A DNA stretch of 64,000 bases, from contig NZ_BLJI01000010.1 of NCBI RefSeq assembly GCF_017312365.1, forward strand, positions 62,001 to 126,000. Reading direction: 5' to 3'. Below, piece after piece: positions 46,674 to 54,833 of this stretch. The notes below the pieces were generated by a model. That model was not told the DNA's origin. It ran no database searches and saw nothing but the letters and a program-made list of their open reading frames with translations. How positions within the stretch are numbered: position 1 is the stretch's first letter; every line of letters begins with the position of its first letter. Source of the stretch: Chroococcus sp. FPU101 (GTDB lineage Bacteria > Cyanobacteriota > Cyanobacteriia > Cyanobacteriales > Microcystaceae). Position numbers and translations under genes: made by a program.

Positions 46674-47465
46674 TTATTTTTTCGGGGTAGGTTGTTGAGG
46701 AGCAGGACGAGTTTGAGTAGCAGGAGCGGGTTGTGGGCTACTAGGTGCATTTTCCCGTGCAAAACGAATCGCCTCTTCTGAAGGAACTAACATAATTCTG
46801 GTTAGAGCTTCATCATTACTTTGCTGGAGAGTCGCAATTACACTTTCTAGTGGAACGACATCTATTTTAACGGTGGGAGCTAAATCAGGTTTTTCTTTCT
46901 TAAAGCGTTCCACCATTTCATTTAAAACTGACTTCTCAAAAAAGAAAGGAATAATCTCTTGATTATTTTGATTAATCGTCAAATAACCCCCATCTTTGCC
47001 CGCTTTGGCGACAAATAAAGGAACTCCCCCTTGATATTGTTCGCCATTAGCGGTTAAAACTTGTTTAGCCCCTTCGACTTCAGTTGAAGAAGGAACATAA
47101 CTAATAACTAATCCATCGGGCTGTTTTTGGGTACTTTGTAGTTTATAAACTTGAGCTAAGGAAACGGTTTGAATTTTGACTTTACTCGCTACATCGGGTT
47201 GCTGCTGTTGTAGCTGTTGATAAAATTTTTGCGCGTCTTGCTGGTTGATGAAAATACCCGCGACTTTTTTATTATCTTGACCCACTGCGACTAATGGAAT
47301 TCCTTTTTCATCTGCGATCGCAAATACAGGTACAGTTTGTAAAGCTTTTACTACTTGATCTTCGGGTAAAGCAATTGCTTTTAAACCTGTGCCGAGAAAA
47401 GAAGTCAGCAATGCTCCGCCAACTAAGCTTAGTGTCGCCGTCCAACGGACTAAAGTTTTTATCAT
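46674..47465 (-). CDS. Tic22-like periplasmic protein
   Basis: The chosen start is MIKTLVRWTATLS at 47465, giving 263 residues, with a Sec signal peptide to about residue 28. The body has two repeated modules, each with a PVFAIADEKGIPLVA-like or VPLFVAKAGKDGGYL strand, a GIFINQQDAQKFYQQL or PFFFEKSVLNEMVERF helix and a VKI strand, which is the Tic22 fold. The C-terminus is a Pro/Gln/Thr-rich tail. In cyanobacteria Tic22 assists outer-membrane biogenesis in the periplasm. It ends 6 bases before prmC. Confidence 0.82.
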   Translation of the reverse strand: MIKTLVRWTATLSLVGGALLTSFLGTGLKAIALPEDQVVKALQTVPVFAIADEKGIPLVAVGQDNKKVAGIFINQQDAQKFYQQLQQQQPDVASKVKIQTVSLAQVYKLQSTQKQPDGLVISYVPSSTEVEGAKQVLTANGEQYQGGVPLFVAKAGKDGGYLTINQNNQEIIPFFFEKSVLNEMVERFKKEKPDLAPTVKIDVVPLESVIATLQQSNDEALTRIMLVPSEEAIRFARENAPSSPQPAPATQTRPAPQQPTPKK

Positions 47466-47691
47466 AATCAACCTCAAATTTATTTTTTGAAAACTAGATT
47501 TTTACTCTTAAGGGTTAACTCACGGCTTCTTTGTAGGCGGTTGTTTAATTTGTGACTGTCTAACACAGTCGATAGTTTCTTCGGTTTAAACCAGTGTCGC
47601 ATCAGTTAAAAATTAATTAACTGTTTAATATTTGCCCATGATACACGATCAAAAATAAATCGGCTGGTTAACCCCCAACCTCTCATAGCAT

Positions 47692-47716
47692 AAAAGCCTT
47701 TGATGACAAGGCTTTA
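47692..47716 (-). terminator. Terminator-like hairpin downstream of tRNA-Pro
   Basis: AAAGCCTT at 47693-47700 pairs with AAGGCTTT at 47708-47715 around a seven-base loop. Read on the minus strand, the arm is followed by TTTTATG. It lies 26 bases past the 3' end of the tRNA gene. Confidence 0.5.
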
Positions 47717-47741
47717 GCTTTTTCTATTTAAAATTGTTAAT

Positions 47742-47814
47742 CGGGATGACAGGATTTGAACCTGCGGCATCCTGCTCCCAAAGCAGGCGCGCTACCAAGC
47801 TGCGCTACATCCCG
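47742..47814 (-). tRNA. tRNA-Pro (anticodon UGG)
   Basis: 73 bases fold as a complete tRNA: acceptor stem CGGGATG/CATCCCG, D arm GCGC..GCGC, anticodon stem CCTGC/GCAGG with loop TTTGGGA (anticodon TGG), and T arm GCAGG/CCTGT with a TTCAAAT loop. The 3' CCA is not encoded, as is usual in cyanobacteria. It is a single gene between the Tic22-like gene and a GNAT gene. Confidence 0.97.
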
Positions 47815-47924
47815 TTTTGACACCGATTACTAAATGTATCACACTATTCTTTTTTAGTAAATAGTTTTTAGCTTTCAGTTACCAACCCTTCGTTTTCATA
47901 CGGATGACTGGTAACTGATCACTA

Positions 47925-48455
47925 TTAATCAGGATACCAAAACATCCCCTTGATCCCTTCTGGATCGAGCATAAAACCCAAACGTCGATAAAAATCAACG
48001 ACTTGAGGATCAGCAAACAGAGTAATATTGCTGATGTCCTCACTCCGTAGTTTTTTAATCATGTATTTCATCAGTAGCTTTCCAAGACCTTTTTTTTGAA
48101 AGGCTGGATGAACAACTACATCCCAAATCGTCGCATTAAAAGCGTGATCCGAAGTGGCACGAGCAAACCCGATGAGTCGTCGTCGGTTTCCTCGTATTTC
48201 CCACATTGAGCCAACAAGAAAGCTAAAATTGATCGCTTTTTTGACTTTACGCAAAGGACGACGCGCCCATCCGACTGAGTCACAAAGTTCTTCTAACTCA
48301 TAGAGATCGATATCTCGTTCGGTACTAAAAACAATCTGAGATTGTCCTAAAGCATCTCTGGAGACTTCTACCAGTTCACCGGGGAACTGAGGGGATTGGG
48401 ATGTAGTCGCGGGGGTCGTGTTATTAAACAATCTTTTCCAAAAAACCATGCCCAC
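47925..48455 (-). CDS. GNAT acetyltransferase of the Ycf52 type
   Basis: This 176-residue protein has an acetyltransferase core with acetyl-CoA loop [10 protein letters not shown] and a terminal [12 protein letters not shown]. It matches the cyanobacterial and plastid GNAT group that includes red-algal Ycf52 and chloroplast GNATs. Met3 is an alternative start. It is a paralogue of the 43978-44439 gene (block GFARATSD...ATIWDV). Plastid relatives acetylate proteins or arylalkylamines; the cyanobacterial substrate is not established. Confidence 0.82.
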   Translation of the reverse strand: MGMVFWKRLFNNTTPATTSQSPQFPGELVEVSRDALGQSQIVFSTERDIDLYELEELCDSVGWARRPLRKVKKAINFSFLVGSMWEIRGNRRRLIGFARATSDHAFNATIWDVVVHPAFQKKGLGKLLMKYMIKKLRSEDISNITLFADPQVVDFYRRLGFMLDPEGIKGMFWYPD

Positions 48456-48893
48456 AAGGCTTAGTCTTGATGTTGCCTTTAATCTATAGTTTCTAATTTT
48501 TCGGATTAATATCCTATCTAATTAGTTTACAAGTTTTACCTTTACAGGATGAACTATACACCCTCCATCCCATTGCGATTAAACGTTTGGGACGACAGAA
48601 GCGTTTCGGAAAGAGACTAAATTAAATGTTACTTCGCGCTCCTTGATTTCTGCTAGTCTAGATGATGGGTTAACTCTGAAAGAGGCTAGAGGCGCACTCT
48701 TTGAAACTCAACTAGACAGGATTTTCACCCTTTTTAATTAGGTCAAAGGCCATCAGAAATTTAGATCGATTCTATCACAAACAAATAGCTATACAATCGG
48801 CATTTAACAGGTTTTTTTAAAAAGAATGTAACTTTCTCCAAAAAAATTCTTCTTTCATAGTTAATGGATTCTACTTTGGGTTAGCATAAAAGT
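48456..48893. other. 438-base gap with a possible structured RNA around 48651-48740
   Basis: No convincing protein gene is present between two divergently oriented genes. At 48656-48661, GTCTAG can pair with CTAGAC at 48712-48717, enclosing a second stem AAAGAG (48679-48684) / CTCTTT (48697-48702), followed by a T-rich stretch (CCCTTTTTAA at 48729-48737). This could be a small RNA, a leader or chance; I recognise no known family. Confidence 0.25.
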
Positions 48894-49760
48894 ATGCCGA
48901 CCATAGATATTCAAGGGATACCCCACGCTTACGAGCTATATCCCTCTTCTGTTGCTTCGTCTCGTCCTGTCTTAGTTTTTATTCACGGCTGGTTATTGAG
49001 TCGCCACTATTGGAAACCTTTAGCCACCCGCCTCTGTAAGCATTATCAGTGTCTCACCTATGATTTGAGAGGTTTTGGTGAGTCTATCCTAACTAGGGAT
49101 GACAATGCCTCTGTCTTTAGTTATACTTTAGCGGCATACGCTAATGATTTAAAAATCTTATTGAAAAAATTAGAGATCGATCAGGCTTGGTTGATTGGTC
49201 ATTCTCTAGGAGGTAGTATCGCTTTATGGGGTGCGGATATCTGCCCAGAACAAGTTCAAGGTGTAATTTGTTTAAACTCAGGAGGTGGAATTTATCTAAA
49301 AGAAGAGTTTGAACGGTTTCGCTCTGTGGGTAAGCGAATTGTTAAGCAACGTCCTGTTTGGTTATCTTCTATACCTTTACTTGATTTAGTATTTGCTCGT
49401 ATGATGGTCAAAAATCCTTTACCTCGCCAATGGGGAAAACAACGCCTGATTGACTTTTTTAAAGCGGATCAAGCGGCGGCATTAGGTTCTTTGCTAGAAT
49501 CGACGACTGAAACTGAAGTTCATCTTCTCCCCCAAGTCGTATCGCGTCTGAAACAGCCTGTTTATTTTCTCGCGGGACAAAACGATAAGGTCATGGAATT
49601 GCAATATATTCATCATCTAGCTAGTTTTCACCCACTTTTTTGCTCTTGTGAGGGAAATGTATTAGAAATACCTAATTGTGGTCATATGGCAATGCTTGAA
49701 CAGCCTGACATAGTAAAAGACAAAATAACACAAATCCTAAACCAATATGTCAAGGGTTGA
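48894..49760 (+). CDS. Alpha/beta-fold hydrolase
   Basis: This 288-residue protein has the oxyanion-hole FIHGWLLS, the nucleophile elbow GHSLGGS (Ser about 101), an acid-loop segment FLAGQNDKVM and the catalytic His of NCGHMAMLEQP. No signal peptide. It is close to lipase/esterase-like cyanobacterial hydrolases without a proved substrate. It is transcribed alone. Confidence 0.88.
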   Translation: MPTIDIQGIPHAYELYPSSVASSRPVLVFIHGWLLSRHYWKPLATRLCKHYQCLTYDLRGFGESILTRDDNASVFSYTLAAYANDLKILLKKLEIDQAWLIGHSLGGSIALWGADICPEQVQGVICLNSGGGIYLKEEFERFRSVGKRIVKQRPVWLSSIPLLDLVFARMMVKNPLPRQWGKQRLIDFFKADQAAALGSLLESTTETEVHLLPQVVSRLKQPVYFLAGQNDKVMELQYIHHLASFHPLFCSCEGNVLEIPNCGHMAMLEQPDIVKDKITQILNQYVKG

Positions 49761-49910
49761 TCTCTGTCTGTTGAAACCCTAATTTAGACTGTTAATGGCT
49801 CTAAATTTATGCCACAATAGATTTTAGAAAACAATATAATATATCAACAACAAACGTCTAAAATTGCTACTTTTTCTAAAGCTTTCAAAAATCCTAAATC
49901 AATTTCTTCT

Positions 49911-49963
49911 TTCGTTGTCATACAATTCGTTGGAAGACATTTCGTTGCGATACACTTTCGTCA
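49911..49963. repeat. Short iteron-like direct repeats upstream of the 50081 gene
   Basis: TTCGTTG occurs at 49911, 49926 and 49941, and TTCGTCA at 49957, so the spacing is 15, 15 and 16 bases. Between repeats the pattern N-N-A/G-TACA recurs. The cluster is about 120 bases upstream of the next gene, within the 320-base gap 49761-50080, which holds no protein gene that I can support. It could be a binding array for a regulator. Confidence 0.5.
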
Positions 49964-50080
49964 ATCGACTCTCACGGTTAATTCTTTTTAAAAACAGGAT
50001 TTTCCGTTCTGTTGAGGACTAACACCCTTGTTATTCCCTGTTTTTGAAGTAAGACAAAACTATTGGCTTAGGAGAAACCC

Positions 50081-50392
50081 ATGTTACACCGCAAGATTTA
50101 TCAATTATGTACAGAAGGGCGAGAAGTGAGCGTTTTCTTGCGGGATCAACAACGCTGGATCGATAATGCGATTATTCTCTCTCTAGAAGGGGATTTAGTG
50201 ACTATTCGTTATGAAACAGAAGAAGATGACGAAGTTTCCTCTTGGGAAGAAATGGTACGTTTAGAAAGTATCGGTTCGGTTAGCACTAAACTGTCCTCTG
50301 TGTCAAGACTTAGCTCAGAAATTCTCGTCTCCGATGACTGCCCCGAAGCAGAACAAATTTATCCTCATTTCCCTGATTCTAATCAAGATTAG
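50081..50392 (+). CDS. Small conserved cyanobacterial protein (DUF6679-like)
   Basis: This 103-residue acidic protein begins MLHRKIYQLCTEGREVSVFLRDQQRW, then a beta-rich core with EGDLVTIRYETEEDDEVSSWEEMVRLESIGSV and an acidic tail. The pattern fits a small DUF that I recall as cyanobacteria-specific (DUF6679). There is no signal, membrane segment or catalytic motif; the fold may be a small SH3-like barrel. Function is unknown. The direct repeats at 49911-49963 may lie in its promoter region. Confidence 0.55.
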   Translation: MLHRKIYQLCTEGREVSVFLRDQQRWIDNAIILSLEGDLVTIRYETEEDDEVSSWEEMVRLESIGSVSTKLSSVSRLSSEILVSDDCPEAEQIYPHFPDSNQD

Positions 50393-50542
50393 AGATTTTA
50401 TTGACTTATCGTTCAAAATTTAATAAGGACTTGAATGGATCTTGAGCAGTGTTAGCTAGTGTTATATTTTTGATTTGTCATCGCTTAACCTGACCATTGA
50501 TCAGCATTTGAGTCCTTAAAGCGTATGGTTTAAACGCATTTT

Positions 50543-52186
50543 CTAACCGTCTTCAATGGGTTCAAACACAGGACAATAGCCTTCAGGGAGGACTTTTAGC
50601 CCATAAAGCGGTGAATTTGGATTCCAACACCGTTGACCTTTTTGATGACAACAAGCTTGACAACAATCAATCGACTGTAAACCTCTTGTTAGACTGACTT
50701 CGCTCAATAATTCTCGTTGAGACAATCCTCTGAGAATTAGATCTTCTCCCTGCCATCGCGCCTCAACTAAACCTGTATCCGCAAAATGAGTCCATCGCGG
50801 ATCATGGCTAATAGTATCAGGTAGAGTAATCGTTACGCTGGTTCCAATCTCATTTAATTCACCTTCATAACTACTAGGGGTGGGTGGTAAAGGTTGGATA
50901 AACTTTTCGCCTATAGGTAATTCTACTAAAGCTCCCACGCTTGGCAGGTGCAGTTGATAGCGGTTTTGTAACTCTTCTAAACTCGTAAGATCAGCCAGAT
51001 AATTTGGTGAACCGTGAACAAAAATAACGTGTTGTGGGCGTAAATTATGTATCAGTTGCGTTGTATTACGGCTGTCACTGTGTTCAGATAGCAAATAGGT
51101 TTCAACTTGACAGTGACGAGAACGTTTTAAAGCTTTGATGACGGGATGATCGAGTGTAATAAAATGTTGCAAATGTTCGGGGATCAATATCAACCATTGA
51201 CTCGAAGCATCTGAACAATACTGCTGTAGATGATCGATCTGATCAGTTAAAACAATACAAGGTGTTAGCCCTAATTGATCTCGCTTTTCTTCCGTTAGTC
51301 GTCCCATTCTTGGACAGATCCGTTCATCCCAGAATAGCGGTTGATGTTTGGCGAAATTTTGAACCGATGAAGGAAATTCGGGCAATAAATCTAGATAGGC
51401 ATCACAAGCAGTGGCGATCATGCCTTCAACCCAAATATCTAAATCACGTCCTGTAAATTGATGGTGCGATCGCAATAATTTCAAGATTTCCTGACCCAAA
51501 CCCAAAGTCGGTACAGGTAGCAGAATGTTTTTCTGTTGACTCACTACCTGATAGAGTCGCGTCATCAATTGTTTTTCTTGCTGACGGCGATGGGGGTGAC
51601 GCATTGTACCATAACTTCCTTCAATAATCAAAACATCGGGAGCTAATCCGCGCAGTAACTCAACCGATAAGCCCTCAACGAGTTGGAAGTTAGATAAAGA
51701 AAAATCGCCCGTGTAGAGCAGTTTATAATTACGTTTTGGCGTTTTATAGGTCAATAGTAAAAGAGCCGCCCCGGGTAAATGCCCTGATGGAAAGATTTCA
51801 GCCGTTAAATCAGGAAATAATTTAATCGGTGAGCGCCATTTCCAACCCTGACAAAAAGTCGGGATCTCTTCTTCTTCAGGCCAATTTAAAGGTAATAATT
51901 GAACCGTTACATCGCTGGCATAGATGGGCAGTTGTGGATAAGCTTGATGTAAAGCGAGTAAGCCTTTGGCGTGATCTTCATGGGCATGACTACAAAACAC
52001 CCAATCAACGGGGGGTTTTTTGCCTGTTTTTAGAGCTTGGATATTTTCTAAACCGCAGTCTAATAAGATACGGTAGGGGCCCATTTTGACCAATAGACAA
52101 ACACCTTCATGACCATGACCCACACCATAGGTCGAACAGGATAGTAAAGCCCCAGATTCAGCGAATGTTGTGCGATATTGACTCAT
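50543..52186 (-). CDS. Beta-CASP metallo-beta-lactamase-fold hydrolase with a Cys-rich C-terminus
   Basis: This 547-residue protein has the MBL metal site HAHEDH (motif 2), SGHLPGAA (motif 3 His) and YTGDFS (motif 4 Asp), then a beta-CASP cap with EGSYGTMRHPHRR, LLSEHSDSR (motif B His) and FVHGSP (motif C His). This is the family of RNA-processing nucleases such as CPSF73. Beyond residue ~440 an extra region ends in a Cys cluster (CCQACCHQKGQRCW plus a final YCPVF), likely binding Zn or Fe-S. The target is unknown; an RNase role is plausible. Confidence 0.85.
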   Translation of the reverse strand: MSQYRTTFAESGALLSCSTYGVGHGHEGVCLLVKMGPYRILLDCGLENIQALKTGKKPPVDWVFCSHAHEDHAKGLLALHQAYPQLPIYASDVTVQLLPLNWPEEEEIPTFCQGWKWRSPIKLFPDLTAEIFPSGHLPGAALLLLTYKTPKRNYKLLYTGDFSLSNFQLVEGLSVELLRGLAPDVLIIEGSYGTMRHPHRRQQEKQLMTRLYQVVSQQKNILLPVPTLGLGQEILKLLRSHHQFTGRDLDIWVEGMIATACDAYLDLLPEFPSSVQNFAKHQPLFWDERICPRMGRLTEEKRDQLGLTPCIVLTDQIDHLQQYCSDASSQWLILIPEHLQHFITLDHPVIKALKRSRHCQVETYLLSEHSDSRNTTQLIHNLRPQHVIFVHGSPNYLADLTSLEELQNRYQLHLPSVGALVELPIGEKFIQPLPPTPSSYEGELNEIGTSVTITLPDTISHDPRWTHFADTGLVEARWQGEDLILRGLSQRELLSEVSLTRGLQSIDCCQACCHQKGQRCWNPNSPLYGLKVLPEGYCPVFEPIEDG

Positions 52187-52222
52187 GCTGTCATTAGTAG
52201 GACAAGGGAGATAAGCAAGATT

Positions 52223-52345
52223 TTAATGAGCCGTACCATTCCCATCATAATTATCAGTGTCGTAGTAGCCGTTTTTAGTACCGAAAAACAAAGCACTGAC
52301 CGTAAAAAGGACGGTAAGAATTACAATAATAGTTTTGACATCCAT
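52223..52345 (-). CDS. 40-residue single-pass membrane protein, possibly an NDH-1 or photosystem small subunit
   Basis: An ATG at 52343-52345 preceded by GAGGAG (a strong ribosome site) opens 40 residues: MDVKTIIVILTVLFTVSALF as one membrane helix, then FGTKNGYYDTDNYDGNGTAH, an acidic, Tyr- and Gly-rich tail. I recall this pattern from small cyanobacterial membrane subunits, with NdhP a candidate, but I cannot confirm it. It is too short for usual cut-offs. It lies between the start of the beta-CASP gene (the same strand) and the antiporter gene. Confidence 0.6.
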   Translation of the reverse strand: MDVKTIIVILTVLFTVSALFFGTKNGYYDTDNYDGNGTAH

Positions 52346-52446
52346 GACTAAATACTCCTCAATCTAAAAAACGTTAGGTATCTTAACTTAATATTACTGT
52401 TAGAAAATGTCGATCAGCCAAGAAGCAAGGAAAAATTTAATGGATG

Positions 52447-54357
52447 CTAAGAGCGAATTGATTCTAAGTCGGGTTTAGCAACTGAAGCAATGGGAAGATC
52501 TTCAACTTCGGGTAACCTTAAGAGAGCAGAGCGTAAAGAGGGAACACCGCCCGAAAGACGTTTCAGGAGTTGGGAACGAGGATCATAAAGTAGATAAATT
52601 AACTCATCTTTGGGTTGCCATTGATCACTCGTTGTAACAATGTGTAACGAATTGTCTCTTTTCAGTAATAAAGGTAACAGTTCACCAGAACGGATCAGAG
52701 CTTGTAAATGAGCTTGTTTGAGCGAAAGTTCTTCATCTGGAATCGTTGTTCTACCTAATTTATATTGACCTTCATTAATATATTGATTCCAAGTTTTCAG
52801 AGAAAGATTTTCGACTAAAGCTTGATTGACTTTACTGGTAGCTTTATCAAGTGCCTGACGGGGAAAAGCAGCTAACACTCTAGGGGGTTCAAATTCTTCG
52901 ATAACTCGTTGTGCTAAAACTAAATTCACCTCTCCATTATTAGTGAGAGCGATAAAAGTTCCAATCGATTCTATTCCTGCTTCTTCTAAAACCGTTGGAT
53001 TTAAACCACTACTTTGAAAAACAGGTAAATTTTCGGCCTCGGCTTTTTGGCAAGCTTCGGCATCGGTATCAATTAAAACCACTGATTCTCCCTCTTCTTG
53101 GATTAAATGCCCTAATAAACGTCCTAAAGGACTACAACCAATAATCACAGCACCTGTCGCCTCAGATGAGGTAATTTTTAACCAACGGGCAATCCAACGG
53201 GCGGTTAATCCTTGAATAAATACGGTCATAATAATGGTGAGAAAAACTAAAGCTTTAATCGAGTCGCCCCCGTTAATCCCTTGGCGCGTCAAAATAATGG
53301 CAAAAAGAGAAGCAATTGAAGCTGAGACAATCCCTCGCGGCCCAATCCAAGCAATAAAGAGTTTTTGCCGCCAATTTAACTGACTACCGATCGTACATAA
53401 CGCAATACTCAAAGGACGCACGACCAACATCAGAACTAATACGGTTAATACACTGCCTCGACCTAGTGCAAATATACTAGCTATTGAGAGATCCGCCGCC
53501 AGTAGGATAAATAAAACTGAGACACATAAAACCGTTAATTGTCCCTTAAAACGCCGTATCAGTCTTTCTTCGGGTAAAGCAGACGCTCTTAAGACAATTC
53601 CTGCTACAACAGTCGCCATTAAGCCCGATTCGCTACGGCTGTATTGGGATAAGCCAAATAATCCCCAGACTCCTGCTAGAACAACCAAATTTTTTAATTC
53701 TTCAGAAAGAACATTCGCTCTTTTAAGGAAAAATCCGAGCAACCAGCCTAAACTGCCGCCAATAAACGCCCCAATTCCTAGACGCAAAATTAATCCGTTC
53801 AAAATTTCGACGGGAGTCGCGTTGCTATCGAGTAGGGTGTCTAAAACCACAACGGCTAAAATCGCACCGACAGGATCAATTAAAACCCCTTCACCTTCAA
53901 GAATAGTTGCTACTCGACGCTCCACCGCAACCTGTTTCAGCAGAGGACTAATGACGGTTGGCCCTGTCACAACGACTAGAGAAGCATATAAAAACGCGAT
54001 CGCCCAGGGAAACTCAGCTAACCAATGGGCTGCCATTCCACCACCGATAAAAGTAATCAGCGTTCCAAGGGTGACTAAATTGCGTAAACTGCCAGAAACA
54101 CGCCCTAACTCACGCAAGGATAAATTTAAGCCTCCTTCAAACAAAATCACTGCAACGGATAGGGCTACAATTACCTCTAATCCGATACCGAGTTGATGGG
54201 GGTGCAAAATTCCTAAACCGTCTTTGCCGAGAATCATACCAAACAAGAGAAGAAATACAATACTCGGAACTTTTAAATAAGCGGCGACAACTTGCGCGCT
54301 GATTCCCGCGAGAACGGTAATAACGATTTGTAGAGTTAGGTTGAAAGAATCTTCCAT
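52447..54357 (-). CDS. CPA1-type cation:proton antiporter with a TrkA-N domain
   Basis: This 636-residue protein has about 12-13 membrane helices (residues 5-400) of the Na+/H+ exchanger type (GPTVISPLLKQVAVERR, GVLIDPVGAILAVVVLD, GPRGIVSASIASLFAIIL) and a cytoplasmic C-terminus with a Rossmann-like TrkA-N nucleotide-binding domain (VIIGCSPLGRLLGHLIQ...VVLIDTDAEACQKAEAENLPVF) for allosteric control. It probably exports Na+ or K+ in exchange for H+. Which ion is used cannot be read from the sequence. The gene is transcribed alone. Confidence 0.92.
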   Translation of the reverse strand: MEDSFNLTLQIVITVLAGISAQVVAAYLKVPSIVFLLLFGMILGKDGLGILHPHQLGIGLEVIVALSVAVILFEGGLNLSLRELGRVSGSLRNLVTLGTLITFIGGGMAAHWLAEFPWAIAFLYASLVVVTGPTVISPLLKQVAVERRVATILEGEGVLIDPVGAILAVVVLDTLLDSNATPVEILNGLILRLGIGAFIGGSLGWLLGFFLKRANVLSEELKNLVVLAGVWGLFGLSQYSRSESGLMATVVAGIVLRASALPEERLIRRFKGQLTVLCVSVLFILLAADLSIASIFALGRGSVLTVLVLMLVVRPLSIALCTIGSQLNWRQKLFIAWIGPRGIVSASIASLFAIILTRQGINGGDSIKALVFLTIIMTVFIQGLTARWIARWLKITSSEATGAVIIGCSPLGRLLGHLIQEEGESVVLIDTDAEACQKAEAENLPVFQSSGLNPTVLEEAGIESIGTFIALTNNGEVNLVLAQRVIEEFEPPRVLAAFPRQALDKATSKVNQALVENLSLKTWNQYINEGQYKLGRTTIPDEELSLKQAHLQALIRSGELLPLLLKRDNSLHIVTTSDQWQPKDELIYLLYDPRSQLLKRLSGGVPSLRSALLRLPEVEDLPIASVAKPDLESIRS

Positions 54358-54833
54358 AACTTGTTTAGGATAGGGTGATCAATGATTATTACTGACTAAA
54401 AGTTAAAAGTGATTTTATTTGATGCTTGATCATAACGATGCGATCACTAAAATAGTTTTGATATATGATCTAAAAATGTTTTCATCTTAGGATTAAATCA
54501 AAAAGAATGCTGGAAATTTCTTATTTAAGTAAATCACGCAGTAGAAAGATGGATGATTTCAGGATCAAGCTCAGTAAAATTGATTAAGGCTTTAACCACA
54601 CAGTAAAGGAGTTCTTTTATTTAGATGTTTAAGGAATAGAGGAGAACCTGTCTTAGAGCAACTGACTGCAAAGTGATCGTTTTATTGATTTCGGCTATTT
54701 TAACATCGAAGGTTATCAATCATTTTGGTGAAAACTCTTAATAACCAGACAATTGCTTGAGAAATATTCGACAATTAATCTAGAGGCTAGAGGATCTCTA
54801 GGGTGTCATCCCGTTACTATTATTAATATAATT
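54358..54833. other. 476-base gap between the antiporter and the GT39 genes
   Basis: It lies between divergent genes and should hold both promoters. I find only short ORFs; the longest tidy one is 28 codons from about 54507, with no recognised product. A small palindrome, TAGAGGATCTCTA, occurs near 54788-54800. Nothing more can be supported. Confidence 0.3.

Noticed and set aside
49911-49963. CRISPR array
   Set aside because: The repeats are 7 bases at 15-base spacing, far too short, with no cas genes.
53822-54196. 124-codon plus-strand frame inside the antiporter gene
   Set aside because: It lies wholly antisense to a clear membrane-protein gene, and its Thr/Pro/Ser-rich composition is typical of a shadow frame.
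54507-54593. 28-codon ORF in the antiporter-GT39 gap
   Set aside because: It is short, with no recognised product and no sign of conservation I can assess.
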